DNA of 64,000 bases from Mycobacterium branderi (GTDB lineage: Bacteria > Actinomycetota > Actinomycetes > Mycobacteriales > Mycobacteriaceae): NCBI RefSeq assembly GCF_010728725.1, contig NZ_AP022606.1:1798001-1862000 (forward strand), read 5' to 3'. Positions 8,851-16,547 of the stretch are shown in pieces. The notes below the pieces were generated by a model. It was not told where the DNA came from and did not search any database. It saw nothing but the letters and a program-made list of their open reading frames with translations. How positions within the stretch are numbered: position 1 is the first letter of the stretch; each line of letters starts with the position of its first letter. The translations under genes were made by a program, and so were the position numbers.

Positions 8851-9617
8851 AGCACCCCGCCTACGGACAGCTGCGACCGGTCACCGACACCGCCTCGGTG
8901 CTGTTGGCCCACAACCCCGGCTTGATGACGCTGGAGGGCACCAACACCTGGGTGCTGCGCGGCCCGCGCAGCGACGAGGCGGTGATTGTCGACCCCGGAC
9001 CCGACGACGACGAGCACATCGCCGGTGTCGCGGCCGTCGGCCGGGTCTCGCTGATACTGATCAGCCATCGGCACGGCGACCACACCGACGGCATCGACAA
9101 GCTGGTCGACGCGACCGGCGCGGTCGTGCGATCGGTGGGCAGCGGGTGGTTGCGCGGCCTCGGCGGCCATCTGGTCGACGGCGAAGTGATCGACGCGGCG
9201 GGGCTGACGATCCGCGTGCTGGCCACGCCCGGGCACACCGCCGACTCGGTGTCGTTCGTTCTCGACGACGCCGTGCTCACCGCGGACACCGTGTTAGGCC
9301 GCGGCACGACGGTGATCGACAAGGACGACGGCAGCCTGGCCGACTATCTGGAGTCGCTGCAGCGGCTGCGGGGCCTGGGGCCGCGGCGGGTACTGCCCGG
9401 CCACGGGCCGGATCTGGACGACCTCGCGGCCGTCGCCACCGGCTACCTGGAGCACCGCGAGCAGCGGCTGGACCAGGTGCGCTCGGCATTGCGCGAACTC
9501 GGCGACGACGCCACCGTGCGCCAAGTCGTCGAACACGTCTACGTCGACGTCGACGAGAAGCTGTGGGACGTCGCCGAATGGTCGGTGCAGGCCCAGCTGG
9601 ACTACTTGCGTCGCTGA
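8847..9617 (+). CDS. Metallo-beta-lactamase-fold hydrolase (Rv3677c-like), probable CTG start
   Basis: About 256 residues of the LACTB2/MBL class. The metal-binding motif SHRHGDHTDGIDK is followed by ATPGHTADS, LTADTVLG and the C-terminal LPGHGPDL, then a winged-helix-like tail ending in VQAQLDYLRR. Family members are hydrolases or endoribonucleases; the substrate is unknown. The first ATG/GTG/TTG in frame is GTG 8898, but family homology (KHPAYGQLRPVTDTAS) begins 17 codons earlier at CTG 8847. That CTG overlaps the RidA stop codon (CTGA) and is preceded by GAGGTGGGG, so I take CTG 8847 as the start. Confidence 0.85.
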   Translation: MKHPAYGQLRPVTDTASVLLAHNPGLMTLEGTNTWVLRGPRSDEAVIVDPGPDDDEHIAGVAAVGRVSLILISHRHGDHTDGIDKLVDATGAVVRSVGSGWLRGLGGHLVDGEVIDAAGLTIRVLATPGHTADSVSFVLDDAVLTADTVLGRGTTVIDKDDGSLADYLESLQRLRGLGPRRVLPGHGPDLDDLAAVATGYLEHREQRLDQVRSALRELGDDATVRQVVEHVYVDVDEKLWDVAEWSVQAQLDYLRR

Positions 9618-9671
9618 GATTGCGCACAGTGTTGTCGATCCGGCGGGATCACGACACTGGATGCAATCTCA
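9615..9671. repeat. Long imperfect hairpin between convergent genes
   Basis: Outer arms TGAGATTGC (9615-9623) and GCAATCTCA (9663-9671) are perfectly complementary. Inside, CAGTGT (9627-9632) pairs with ACACTG (9654-9659) and GATCC (9637-9641) with GGATC (9646-9650), leaving a 4-nt loop. It begins on the stop codon of the MBL gene and ends 38 bases before crp's stop, so it may act as a bidirectional terminator. There is no U tract. The layout resembles a dispersed mycobacterial intergenic repeat. Confidence 0.65.
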
Positions 9672-9709
9672 CCGCGCGCGGTCGAATGCTCGCTTAGTTG
9701 CGCCCGGGC

Positions 9710-10384
9710 TTACCGCGCTCGGCGGGCCAACCGCTCCGAGTCCGAGATCAGTACGCTCTTGCCCTCCAGGCGAATCCAGCCGCGATGGGCGAAGTCGGCC
9801 AGCGCCTTGTTGACGGTCTCCCGCGACGCGCCGACCAGCTGAGCGATCTCCTCCTGGGTCAGGTCGTGGGTAACCCGCATCGCGCCACCCTCCTGGGTGC
9901 CGAACCGCTGCGCCAGCTGCAGCAGCTGCTTGGCCACCCGGCCCGGCACGTCGGTGAAGATGAGGTCCGCCAAGTTGTTGTTGGTGCGACGAAGCCGGCG
10001 GGCCAGCACACGCAGCAGCTGCTCGGCGATCTCCGGACGGTCGGCGATCCATGCCCGCAGCGCGTCGCGGTCCATCGAGACCGCCCGCACCTCGGTGATC
10101 GTCGTGGCGCTCGAAGTCCGGGGACCGGGGTCGAAAATCGACAATTCACCGAACATGTCGGACGGGCCCATGATCGTCAGCAGGTTCTCCCTGCCGTCCG
10201 GCGAACGCCGACCGATCTTCACCTTGCCGGAAATGATGATGTACAGCCGGTCGCCCGGCTCCCCTTCCGCGAAAACGGTATGCCCACGCGGGAAGTCGAC
10301 GGGCTGCAATTGTTTGGTCAGCGCGGCGACGGCGCTGGGTTCGACTCCCTGGAAGATTCCGGCCCTCGCCAGGATCTCGTCCAC
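9710..10384 (-). CDS. crp: cAMP receptor protein CRP (Rv3676-like)
   Basis: 224-residue CRP/FNR-family transcription factor. The cyclic-nucleotide pocket shows [15 protein letters not shown] and [23 protein letters not shown], the dimer helix is [15 protein letters not shown], and the C-terminal winged helix has [20 protein letters not shown]. In M. tuberculosis it binds cAMP and recognises TGTGA-N6-TCACA. The frame stays open far upstream and an in-frame ATG at about 10430 would add 16 residues. GTG 10384 gives the known protein length and has AAGGGG 5 bases before it. A near-consensus CRP site lies in this same window at 24659-24674. Confidence 0.96.
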   Translation of the reverse strand: MDEILARAGIFQGVEPSAVAALTKQLQPVDFPRGHTVFAEGEPGDRLYIIISGKVKIGRRSPDGRENLLTIMGPSDMFGELSIFDPGPRTSSATTITEVRAVSMDRDALRAWIADRPEIAEQLLRVLARRLRRTNNNLADLIFTDVPGRVAKQLLQLAQRFGTQEGGAMRVTHDLTQEEIAQLVGASRETVNKALADFAHRGWIRLEGKSVLISDSERLARRAR

Positions 10385-10482
10385 GTTGCCCCTTAGCTGC
10401 TTGAATAATGTGATGCGCGCACGGCCCATCAGTTGTTTGTGAGCTGAGTCTAGAGGTAGGCCGCTAACCCAACGTGCCAACG

Positions 10483-10776
10483 CTACACACGATTGGCGTG
10501 CCGAGGCGGCCCAAACTGCCGATTCGTTCGGGAATGCCGGTGCCGTGGCGTCGCCAAACCCGGTGGTTCGGTGTGACGGCGGTGCAGGCGGTCCAGTGCC
10601 TCGGGCATGCCTTCGCGGGCCAGCGTGCTCATGTCCGCGGCCTCGGCCTGTTCGAAAAACTCCGCGACGTCGCGGGCGGAAAGCGTGTCGTCGACCAAAC
10701 CGGCCTCGAGGCGGGACAGCCCGAACGTCGCCAACATCAGCAACCCTGGAATGAACGCCACCAGCAGCCACGACAC
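10483..10776 (-). CDS. Small membrane protein (Rv3675-like)
   Basis: A 97-residue protein starting with GTG 10776: [27 protein letters not shown], a single N-terminal membrane helix, then an acidic helix ([16 protein letters not shown]), [13 protein letters not shown] and a basic unstructured tail. Conserved in mycobacteria next to crp; function unknown. It precedes crp on the same strand with a gap of about 98 bases. Its start diverges from nth, leaving 77 bases that hold promoters for both directions. Confidence 0.75.
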   Translation of the reverse strand: MSWLLVAFIPGLLMLATFGLSRLEAGLVDDTLSARDVAEFFEQAEAADMSTLAREGMPEALDRLHRRHTEPPGLATPRHRHSRTNRQFGPPRHANRV

Positions 10777-10853
10777 ATCCAGGAAGTAAACACGGCAAAG
10801 GTCTCAGTGGGATTACGAAATAGTGGCTATCGCCGCCAAGTACGCTGTCGGAC

Positions 10854-11591
10854 GTGACGACGGGCAAGACCGAGGAGACCCGCCTCGGATTGGTGCGACG
10901 AGCTCGTCGAATGAATCGTAAACTGGCACAAGCGTTTCCGCATGTCTATTGCGAGCTGGACTTCACCAACCCGCTGGAGTTGACGGTGGCCACCATCCTG
11001 TCGGCGCAAAGCACCGACAAGCGGGTCAACCTGACCACCCCGGCGTTGTTCGTCCGCTATCGCACCGCACTGGATTACGCGAAGGCCAACCGCGAAGAAC
11101 TCGAAAACCTCATCCGCCCCACCGGTTTCTACCGCAACAAGGCGGCGGCGTTGATCGGCCTCGGGCAGGCACTGGTCGAGCGGTTCGACAGCGAGGTGCC
11201 CTCGACCATGGAGGAGCTGGTGACGCTGCCCGGAGTGGGGCGCAAGACGGCCAATGTCATCCTCGGGAACGCGTTCGGTATCCCGGGAATCACCGTCGAC
11301 ACTCATTTCAAGCGGCTGGTTCGGCGGTGGCGGTGGACCTCCGAGGACGACCCGGTGAAGATCGAGCATGCCGTCGGCGAGCTCATCGAGCGGAGGGAGT
11401 GGACCGACCTGTCGCACCGGGTGATCTTTCACGGGCGCCGGGTCTGTCATGCCCGCAAGCCGGCATGCGGCGTGTGCGTGCTGGCCAAGGACTGTCCGTC
11501 GTTCGGGACCGGGCCCACCGACCCGCTGATCGCCGCGCCGCTGGTTCAGGGCCCCGAAAAAGAGCACCTGCTGGCGCTGGCCGGGTTGTGA
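10854..11591 (+). CDS. nth: Endonuclease III, DNA glycosylase/AP lyase
   Basis: 245-residue base-excision repair enzyme that removes oxidised pyrimidines and cleaves the abasic site. Visible parts: [18 protein letters not shown], the helix-hairpin-helix [13 protein letters not shown] with the catalytic lysine, the catalytic aspartate in [11 protein letters not shown], and a complete C-terminal [4Fe-4S] motif [17 protein letters not shown] (C-x6-C-x2-C-x5-C). GTG 10854 is the start; no better start lies nearby. It opens the operon nth-thioredoxin-Nudix-marP: its stop overlaps the next start by GTGA. Confidence 0.95.
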   Translation: MTTGKTEETRLGLVRRARRMNRKLAQAFPHVYCELDFTNPLELTVATILSAQSTDKRVNLTTPALFVRYRTALDYAKANREELENLIRPTGFYRNKAAALIGLGQALVERFDSEVPSTMEELVTLPGVGRKTANVILGNAFGIPGITVDTHFKRLVRRWRWTSEDDPVKIEHAVGELIERREWTDLSHRVIFHGRRVCHARKPACGVCVLAKDCPSFGTGPTDPLIAAPLVQGPEKEHLLALAGL

Positions 11592-12226
11592 GCGCCCGGA
11601 CCGGTTGGACCCTGGCGATCCTGCTCGTGATCGTGGGCTTGGTGGGGGCGCTGCTGGTCGAGTTGCGCGACACCTATCACTTGTCGACGCCGCCCTCGGC
11701 GAGCGGCCCCAGCCGTGAACACCGCGACGCCGACACGCCCGAGGCGCTGGCCGAACCGCGCCGGCGCGCCGACTTGCCGCCCTGTCCGGCAGCGGGTACC
11801 GGCGCCGGGCCGGCGGCGCTGCGCGGCATCACGGTGGAGTGTGCGGCCGACGGCTCGACGGTCGAGGTGGCCCGCGCGCTGGCCGGTCGGCGCGTGCTGC
11901 TCAACCTGTGGGCGTATTGGTGCAAACCGTGCAAGGCCGAATTGCCGGCGATGGCCGAGTATCAGCGCCGCGCCGGATCGGCCGTGACGGTGGTGACCGT
12001 GCACCAGGACGAGAACGAAACGGCCGGCCTGCTGCAGCTGGCCCAACTTGGTGTGCGGTTGCCGACCCTGCAGGATGGTCGGCGGCGGATGGCGGCCGCA
12101 TTGCGGGTACCCAATGTGATGCCCGCGACAGTGGTGCTGGCGCCGGACGGTAGCGTTGCGCAGACCCTGCCGCGGGCGTTCGCCACCGCCGACGAGATCG
12201 CGGCCGCGGTTTCGGGTCAGAGGTGA
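11588..12226 (+). CDS. Membrane-anchored thioredoxin-like protein (Rv3673c-like)
   Basis: 212 residues: an N-terminal signal anchor (residues 5-26, [17 protein letters not shown]), a Pro/Ser/Arg-rich extracytoplasmic linker, and a TlpA/ResA-type thioredoxin domain with the redox centre [13 protein letters not shown] (Cys-Lys-Pro-Cys). A cis-proline-like segment [13 protein letters not shown] follows. It should reduce or shuffle disulfides in the cell envelope. Start GTG 11588 overlaps the stop of nth. It sits two genes before marP, whose mature enzyme depends on a disulfide, so a role in folding MarP is an attractive but unproven idea. Confidence 0.9.
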   Translation: MSARTGWTLAILLVIVGLVGALLVELRDTYHLSTPPSASGPSREHRDADTPEALAEPRRRADLPPCPAAGTGAGPAALRGITVECAADGSTVEVARALAGRRVLLNLWAYWCKPCKAELPAMAEYQRRAGSAVTVVTVHQDENETAGLLQLAQLGVRLPTLQDGRRRMAAALRVPNVMPATVVLAPDGSVAQTLPRAFATADEIAAAVSGQR

Positions 12227-12242
12227 GACCAGGGAGGGCCGG

Positions 12243-13007
12243 TTGAGCGCTGCGGTTCCGCTGACACCGGAGCTCGGGCCGTCCTGGCTGCGTCCGTTGG
12301 TCGACAACGTCGGCCAGGTGCCGGAAGCCTTCCGCCGCCGACTGCCCCCCGACGTGCTGGCGATGGTGACCGCGGCCAAGGCGACGGCGTCGGCCCGCCG
12401 CAACGGCCGCGACGCCGCGGTGCTGGTGCTGTTCTCCGGTCCGGAGTCCGGCCCGCCCGACGGTGGTGTTCCCGACGACGCCGACCTGCTGGTCACCGTT
12501 CGCGCCTCCACCTTGCGTCACCACGCCGGGCAGGCGGCGTTTCCCGGCGGCGCATGCGATCCCGGTGACGACGGCCCGGTGGCCACCGCCCTGCGGGAGG
12601 CGCGCGAAGAGACCGGCATCGACGTGGACCGGCTGCATCCGCTGGCGACCATGGAACGAACCTTCATCGCGCCGTCGGGTTTTCACGTCGTCCCGGTGCT
12701 CGCATACTCGCCCGATCCCGGCCCGGTGGCCGTCGTCGACGAGGCGGAGACGGCGGTTGTCGCGCGGGTTCCGGTGCGCGCCTTCATCAACCCTGCGAAC
12801 CGGCTGATGGTGTATCGGCGCACCTTGCATCGCCGCTTCGCGGGCCCGGCTTTCCTGTTGAATGAGATGCTGGTGTGGGGTTTCACTGGCCAGGTCATCT
12901 CCGCGATGCTCGACGTCGCGGGCTGGGCGCAGCCATGGGACACCACCGACGTCCGCGAACTCGACGAAGCCATGGCTCTGGTCGGCGATGAGGGTGGTGC
13001 ACGATGA
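12243..13007 (+). CDS. Nudix hydrolase, CoA diphosphatase-like (Rv3672c-like)
   Basis: 254 residues. The CoA-specific upstream motif is present (LLVTVRASTLRHHAGQAAFPGG) and runs straight into a Nudix box, GACDPGDDGPVATALREAREETGID, with Asp in place of the first Glu, as is common in this subgroup. The expected reaction is hydrolysis of CoA or acyl-CoA to 4'-phosphopantetheine and 3',5'-ADP. Start TTG 12243 is favoured by AGGGAGG 5 bases upstream and matching homology (SAAVPLTPELGP). Its stop overlaps marP by ATGA. Confidence 0.9.
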   Translation: MSAAVPLTPELGPSWLRPLVDNVGQVPEAFRRRLPPDVLAMVTAAKATASARRNGRDAAVLVLFSGPESGPPDGGVPDDADLLVTVRASTLRHHAGQAAFPGGACDPGDDGPVATALREAREETGIDVDRLHPLATMERTFIAPSGFHVVPVLAYSPDPGPVAVVDEAETAVVARVPVRAFINPANRLMVYRRTLHRRFAGPAFLLNEMLVWGFTGQVISAMLDVAGWAQPWDTTDVRELDEAMALVGDEGGAR

Positions 13008-14194
13008 CCCCGTCACAGTGGTTGGACATCGCGGTGCTCGCGGTCGCTTTCATTGCGGCCATATCTGGTTGGCGCTCAGGCGCATTGGGCTCGCTGCTCT
13101 CGTTCATCGGGGTCCTCCTCGGCGCCGTCGCCGGGGTGCTGCTGGCCCCGCACATCGTCACCCACATCGCCGCCGCGCGAGCCAAGCTGTTCGCCGCGCT
13201 GTTTTTGATCCTGGGATTGGTCGTCATCGGCGAGGTCGCCGGCGTCGTGCTGGGCCGGGCGGTGCGCGGTGCGATCCGCAGCCGCATCATCCGGTTCTTC
13301 GACTCGCTCATCGGGGTGGCGGTGCAGATGGTGGTGGTGCTGATAGCGGCGTGGCTGCTGGCGACCCCACTGACGTCGTCGACCGGTCAGCCGAATCTTG
13401 CTGCGGCGGTGCGTGGTTCGCGGGTGCTGGCCGAGGTGAACCAGGTTGCGCCGCCGTGGCTCAAGACGGTGCCCAAGCGGCTGTCGTCGCTGCTGGACAC
13501 CTCGGGTCTGCCACAGGTGTTGGAGCCGTTCAGCCGCACCCCGGTCGCCGCGGTGGCGACACCCGACGCCGGGCTGTCCAGCAACCCGGTGGTGGCAGCC
13601 ACCCAGCCCAGTGTGGTCAAGATCCGTGCGATCGCACCCGGCTGCCAGAAAGTATTGGAAGGCAGCGGATTTGTGCTTTCGCCCGACCGGGTGATGACCA
13701 ATGCGCACGTGGTGGCCGGAGCGAACAACGTCACGGTCGAGGCCAGCGGGAACCCCTACGATGCCACCGTGGTGTCCTACGACCCGTCCGTCGACATCGC
13801 CATTCTGGCCGTCCCGAACCTGCCGCCGCCGCCGCTGGCGTTCGCCGACGGCGCTGTCAAGGGAGGCACCGACGCGTTGGTGCTCGGTTATCCCGGGGGC
13901 GGCGGCTTTGTCGCGACGCCGGCCAGAGTGCGGGAGATCATCGAGCTGTCCGGTCCGGACATTTATCGCGACGCGACGGTCAACCGCGAGGTCTACACGA
14001 TCAGAGCCACTGTGGAGCAAGGTAATTCGGGTGGTCCGCTGATCGACCTGAACGGCAAGGTACTCGGTGTGGTGTTCGGCGCGGCGGTCGACGACAACGA
14101 CACCGGTTTTGTGCTGACCGCCAAAGAGGTCGCCGGCCAGCTGGCGAAGATCGGCGACACCGCGCCGGTGGGCACCGGCGCCTGCGTCAGCTGA
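13004..14194 (+). CDS. marP: Periplasmic acid-resistance serine protease MarP (Rv3671c-like)
   Basis: 396 residues: four membrane helices in the first 125 residues (CvpA-like), then a periplasmic chymotrypsin-fold protease. The triad is intact: His235 (TNAHVV), Asp264 (SVDIAIL) and Ser342 (GNSGGP). Cys214 (APGCQK) and Cys394 (GACVS) match the disulfide that activates the M. tuberculosis enzyme. MarP cleaves the peptidoglycan hydrolase RipA and keeps cytoplasmic pH neutral in acid. It is the last gene of the nth operon, and its 3' end overlaps that of ephE by 8 bases. Confidence 0.95.
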   Translation: MTPSQWLDIAVLAVAFIAAISGWRSGALGSLLSFIGVLLGAVAGVLLAPHIVTHIAAARAKLFAALFLILGLVVIGEVAGVVLGRAVRGAIRSRIIRFFDSLIGVAVQMVVVLIAAWLLATPLTSSTGQPNLAAAVRGSRVLAEVNQVAPPWLKTVPKRLSSLLDTSGLPQVLEPFSRTPVAAVATPDAGLSSNPVVAATQPSVVKIRAIAPGCQKVLEGSGFVLSPDRVMTNAHVVAGANNVTVEASGNPYDATVVSYDPSVDIAILAVPNLPPPPLAFADGAVKGGTDALVLGYPGGGGFVATPARVREIIELSGPDIYRDATVNREVYTIRATVEQGNSGGPLIDLNGKVLGVVFGAAVDDNDTGFVLTAKEVAGQLAKIGDTAPVGTGACVS

Positions 14195-15152
14195 GTTCGG
14201 GCCCGTACACCTGCCCCAAGAACCGGGCCAGGTGGCCGTTGACTTCCTGCGGCGCCTCTTCGTGACTGAAATGCCCTGCGCCGGAAACCATTACGTAATG
14301 ACCGTGCGGCGCGTAGCGCTGGGTGCGTGCGACTGGGTCGGCCAGCACGTAGGGATCGGCGTCACCGCGAATGTGCAAAACAGGGATACCTGCGCGACGA
14401 GTCATAGACCTCATGAACCGCCGGCCCTCGTCGCGCAACTGGCTGCGCACCGCCCAGCGCTGGTACTCCAGCGCGGAATGCGCCGCCGACGGAATCTGGA
14501 TCGCCTGCCGCAGATGGCCGATCGTTTCGGAAAAATCCTCCGACGCAACCCATTTGGCGCTGGCGCGGCTACGCACCAACCGCTCGACTTCGTCGCCGTG
14601 GTGCCGGGTCAGCGAGCGCTCCGGCCAGATCGGCACCTGATAGCGCAGCAGCGACGGCAACAGCGCGCGCGCCTGGTCGCGGCGGGTCAACGCGGAGACA
14701 CGCAAGGCCGCGGGATGCGGTGAGCTGACCACCGCGATCGCGCGGACCAGCCGGGAGTGCAGCACCGAAGTGGCCCAGCAGACCAGTCCGCCGTCGGCGT
14801 GGCCGACCAGGGTCGCCGACGAGTGCCCGAGCGCGCGGATCAGCCCGGCGGTGTCGCCGGCCAGCGTCCAGCCGTCGTACCCACGTGGGGGTTTGTCGCT
14901 GCCGCCGTACCCGCGCAGATCCACGGCGACCGCGCGCACCCCGGTCAGGCCGCGCAGCTGGTGGCGCCACGACCACCAGAAGGAGGCGAAGCCGTGCAGC
15001 ATGATCACCAGTGGGCGGGCCGTCGCCGGCGTGCCCGCATCCTGGTCGGATGGTTGCGCCTCGACGACGTGGAATCGAATACCGTTGGCGTGTATGTCCA
15101 GATGGCGCCATGGCCCGTCGATACGGGTCACCGACGGATCTGGTGGCGCCAT
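14187..15152 (-). CDS. ephE: Alpha/beta-hydrolase, epoxide hydrolase EphE (Rv3670-like)
   Basis: 321-residue alpha/beta hydrolase. Oxyanion motif LHGFASFWWSWRHQL, nucleophile elbow VGHADGGLV (Asp, as in epoxide hydrolases and dehalogenases rather than Ser), acid residue RGDADPYV and catalytic His in GAGHFSHEE. The family opens epoxides to diols; the natural substrate is unknown. ATG 15152 directly abuts the TAA of the upstream membrane protein gene (TAAATG), so the two are co-transcribed and translationally coupled. Confidence 0.9.
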   Translation of the reverse strand: MAPPDPSVTRIDGPWRHLDIHANGIRFHVVEAQPSDQDAGTPATARPLVIMLHGFASFWWSWRHQLRGLTGVRAVAVDLRGYGGSDKPPRGYDGWTLAGDTAGLIRALGHSSATLVGHADGGLVCWATSVLHSRLVRAIAVVSSPHPAALRVSALTRRDQARALLPSLLRYQVPIWPERSLTRHHGDEVERLVRSRASAKWVASEDFSETIGHLRQAIQIPSAAHSALEYQRWAVRSQLRDEGRRFMRSMTRRAGIPVLHIRGDADPYVLADPVARTQRYAPHGHYVMVSGAGHFSHEEAPQEVNGHLARFLGQVYGPELS

Positions 15153-15683
15153 TTACCAACCCGAGGGGTCAGCGGGTGTTCCGCCGGTGCCGAGCGCCTG
15201 CTGGCCGGCCTTGTCGTGACCCGGCGTGAAGGCGGTGCGGGTCTCTTTGACTGATTCGATGGTTTGGCGCGGTCCGCGGATCCGGCGGACCTTCAAGAAT
15301 CCGAACAGCGCCAGCACCGCGGTGAAGACCACCATGATTCCGAACACGATCAGGAACGCGACCCAGCGCCACAACCAGGTATCGAGCAACTCGGCGAGGA
15401 AGAAGAAGAAAAAGAAGGTCGAGTAGAACAGCACCACAAGCGCCGCGATGAAAAAGATGCTGCCGGTCAGTCCCTTCTTGACATCGCGGGTGATTTCGGC
15501 GCGGGCCAGTTCCACTTCCGCGCGCACCAGCGTCGACATCTGCGCAGTCGCGTCGCGGACCAGGTCGCCGATCGACGGCTCGACGGGCAGCGCATGCGGG
15601 TCGGTCAACGGGATGGTGGTCAGCGTGCTGGGCACGCCGTCCTTGCTGCCGTTGCCGGCCTTCTTGCGATCTGGCTTGCTCAC
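15153..15683 (-). CDS. Holin-like/phage-holin-family membrane protein (Rv3669-like)
   Basis: 176 residues. A polar N-terminal tail (SKPDRKKAG...) is followed by an amphipathic region (DLVRDATAQMSTLVRAEVELARAEITRDVKKG), which is the Actinobacterial holin-X (phage holin superfamily III) pattern, then two membrane helices (about residues 83-105 and 115-137). The first helix contains an unbroken run of seven phenylalanines around residues 98-104, coded by a purine-rich tract. The domain name is historical; there is no phage here and the role is unknown. Start GTG 15683 has GGGAGGA upstream. Confidence 0.85.
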   Translation of the reverse strand: MSKPDRKKAGNGSKDGVPSTLTTIPLTDPHALPVEPSIGDLVRDATAQMSTLVRAEVELARAEITRDVKKGLTGSIFFIAALVVLFYSTFFFFFFLAELLDTWLWRWVAFLIVFGIMVVFTAVLALFGFLKVRRIRGPRQTIESVKETRTAFTPGHDKAGQQALGTGGTPADPSGW

Positions 15684-15830
15684 AGACGGTCCTCCCGGCC
15701 GAACCTGATTGTCGTCGCGGTTCATGTTGCCATGGGCACCGGTGCCAGACGAGGCCAACCAATGAGCGGCGGTCACGTTAGACTGACCCAGCCGGGTCCC
15801 ATGGGCGGAATAGTTGACGGGAGTAACTCT

Positions 15831-16547
15831 TTGCAGACCACGCACTGCCGGCTGTTCCGTGTTGCTGCGGCATTAGTGATGGCCTCGCTGTTTGCCGTCG
15901 CTGGCCCACGCACCGCCGCAGCCGACGACAGGGTTCCGATGGGCGGCGGTGCGGGCATCGTCATCGACGGCGACACCATGTGCACGTTGACCAGCATCGG
16001 CAACGACAACACCGGCGCGCTGGTCGGCTTCACCTCGGCGCACTGCGGCGGGCCGGGCGCTCAGGTCTCCGCCGAGGCGGCGCAAAACCGCGGCATCATC
16101 GGCACGATGGTGGCCGGCAACGACAGCCTCGACTACGCCGTGATCCGCTTCGACCCGGCCAAGGTAGTGCCGGTGCCCAACTTCGACGGCTTTGAGATCG
16201 ACGGCATCGGCCCCGACCCGTCCGCCGGCCAGATCGCCTGCAAGCAGGGCCGCACCACCGGCAACTCCTGCGGCGTCGTCTTCGGGCCGGGCCAGGACCC
16301 GGGCACCCTCGTCATGCAGGTGTGCGGGCAGCAGGGCGACTCGGGTGCGCCGGTCGTCGTCGACAATCTGCTCGTCGGGATGATCCACGGCGCGTTCAGC
16401 GAAAACCTGCCGACCTGCATCATCAAATACATCCCGCTGCACACCCCGGCGACCGTGGTGTCGATCAACGCGGTGCTGGCCGACCTGGCCGCCAAGGGCC
16501 GCCCGGGCGCGGGGTTCGTCCCGGTGTCGGCCAATCCGGCTACCTAG
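15831..16547 (+). CDS. Secreted trypsin-like serine protease (Rv3668c-like)
   Basis: 238 residues with an N-terminal signal peptide (basic start, VAAALVMASLFAVAG core, cleavage near TAAA-DD). The mature chymotrypsin-fold protease has His in GFTSAHCGGPG, Asp in SLDYAVIRFD and Ser in GQQGDSGAPVV. TTG 15831 is chosen because GGGAG lies 7 bases before it and the signal peptide begins there; ATG 15801 in the same frame is an alternative but has no ribosome-binding site. The gene diverges from the holin-like gene and its TAG abuts the TAA of acs with no gap. Confidence 0.85.
   Translation: MQTTHCRLFRVAAALVMASLFAVAGPRTAAADDRVPMGGGAGIVIDGDTMCTLTSIGNDNTGALVGFTSAHCGGPGAQVSAEAAQNRGIIGTMVAGNDSLDYAVIRFDPAKVVPVPNFDGFEIDGIGPDPSAGQIACKQGRTTGNSCGVVFGPGQDPGTLVMQVCGQQGDSGAPVVVDNLLVGMIHGAFSENLPTCIIKYIPLHTPATVVSINAVLADLAAKGRPGAGFVPVSANPAT

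Noticed and set aside
15153..15683. Prophage holin
   Set aside because: The domain name fits, but no phage genes are near and the gene is conserved next to ephE in mycobacteria.
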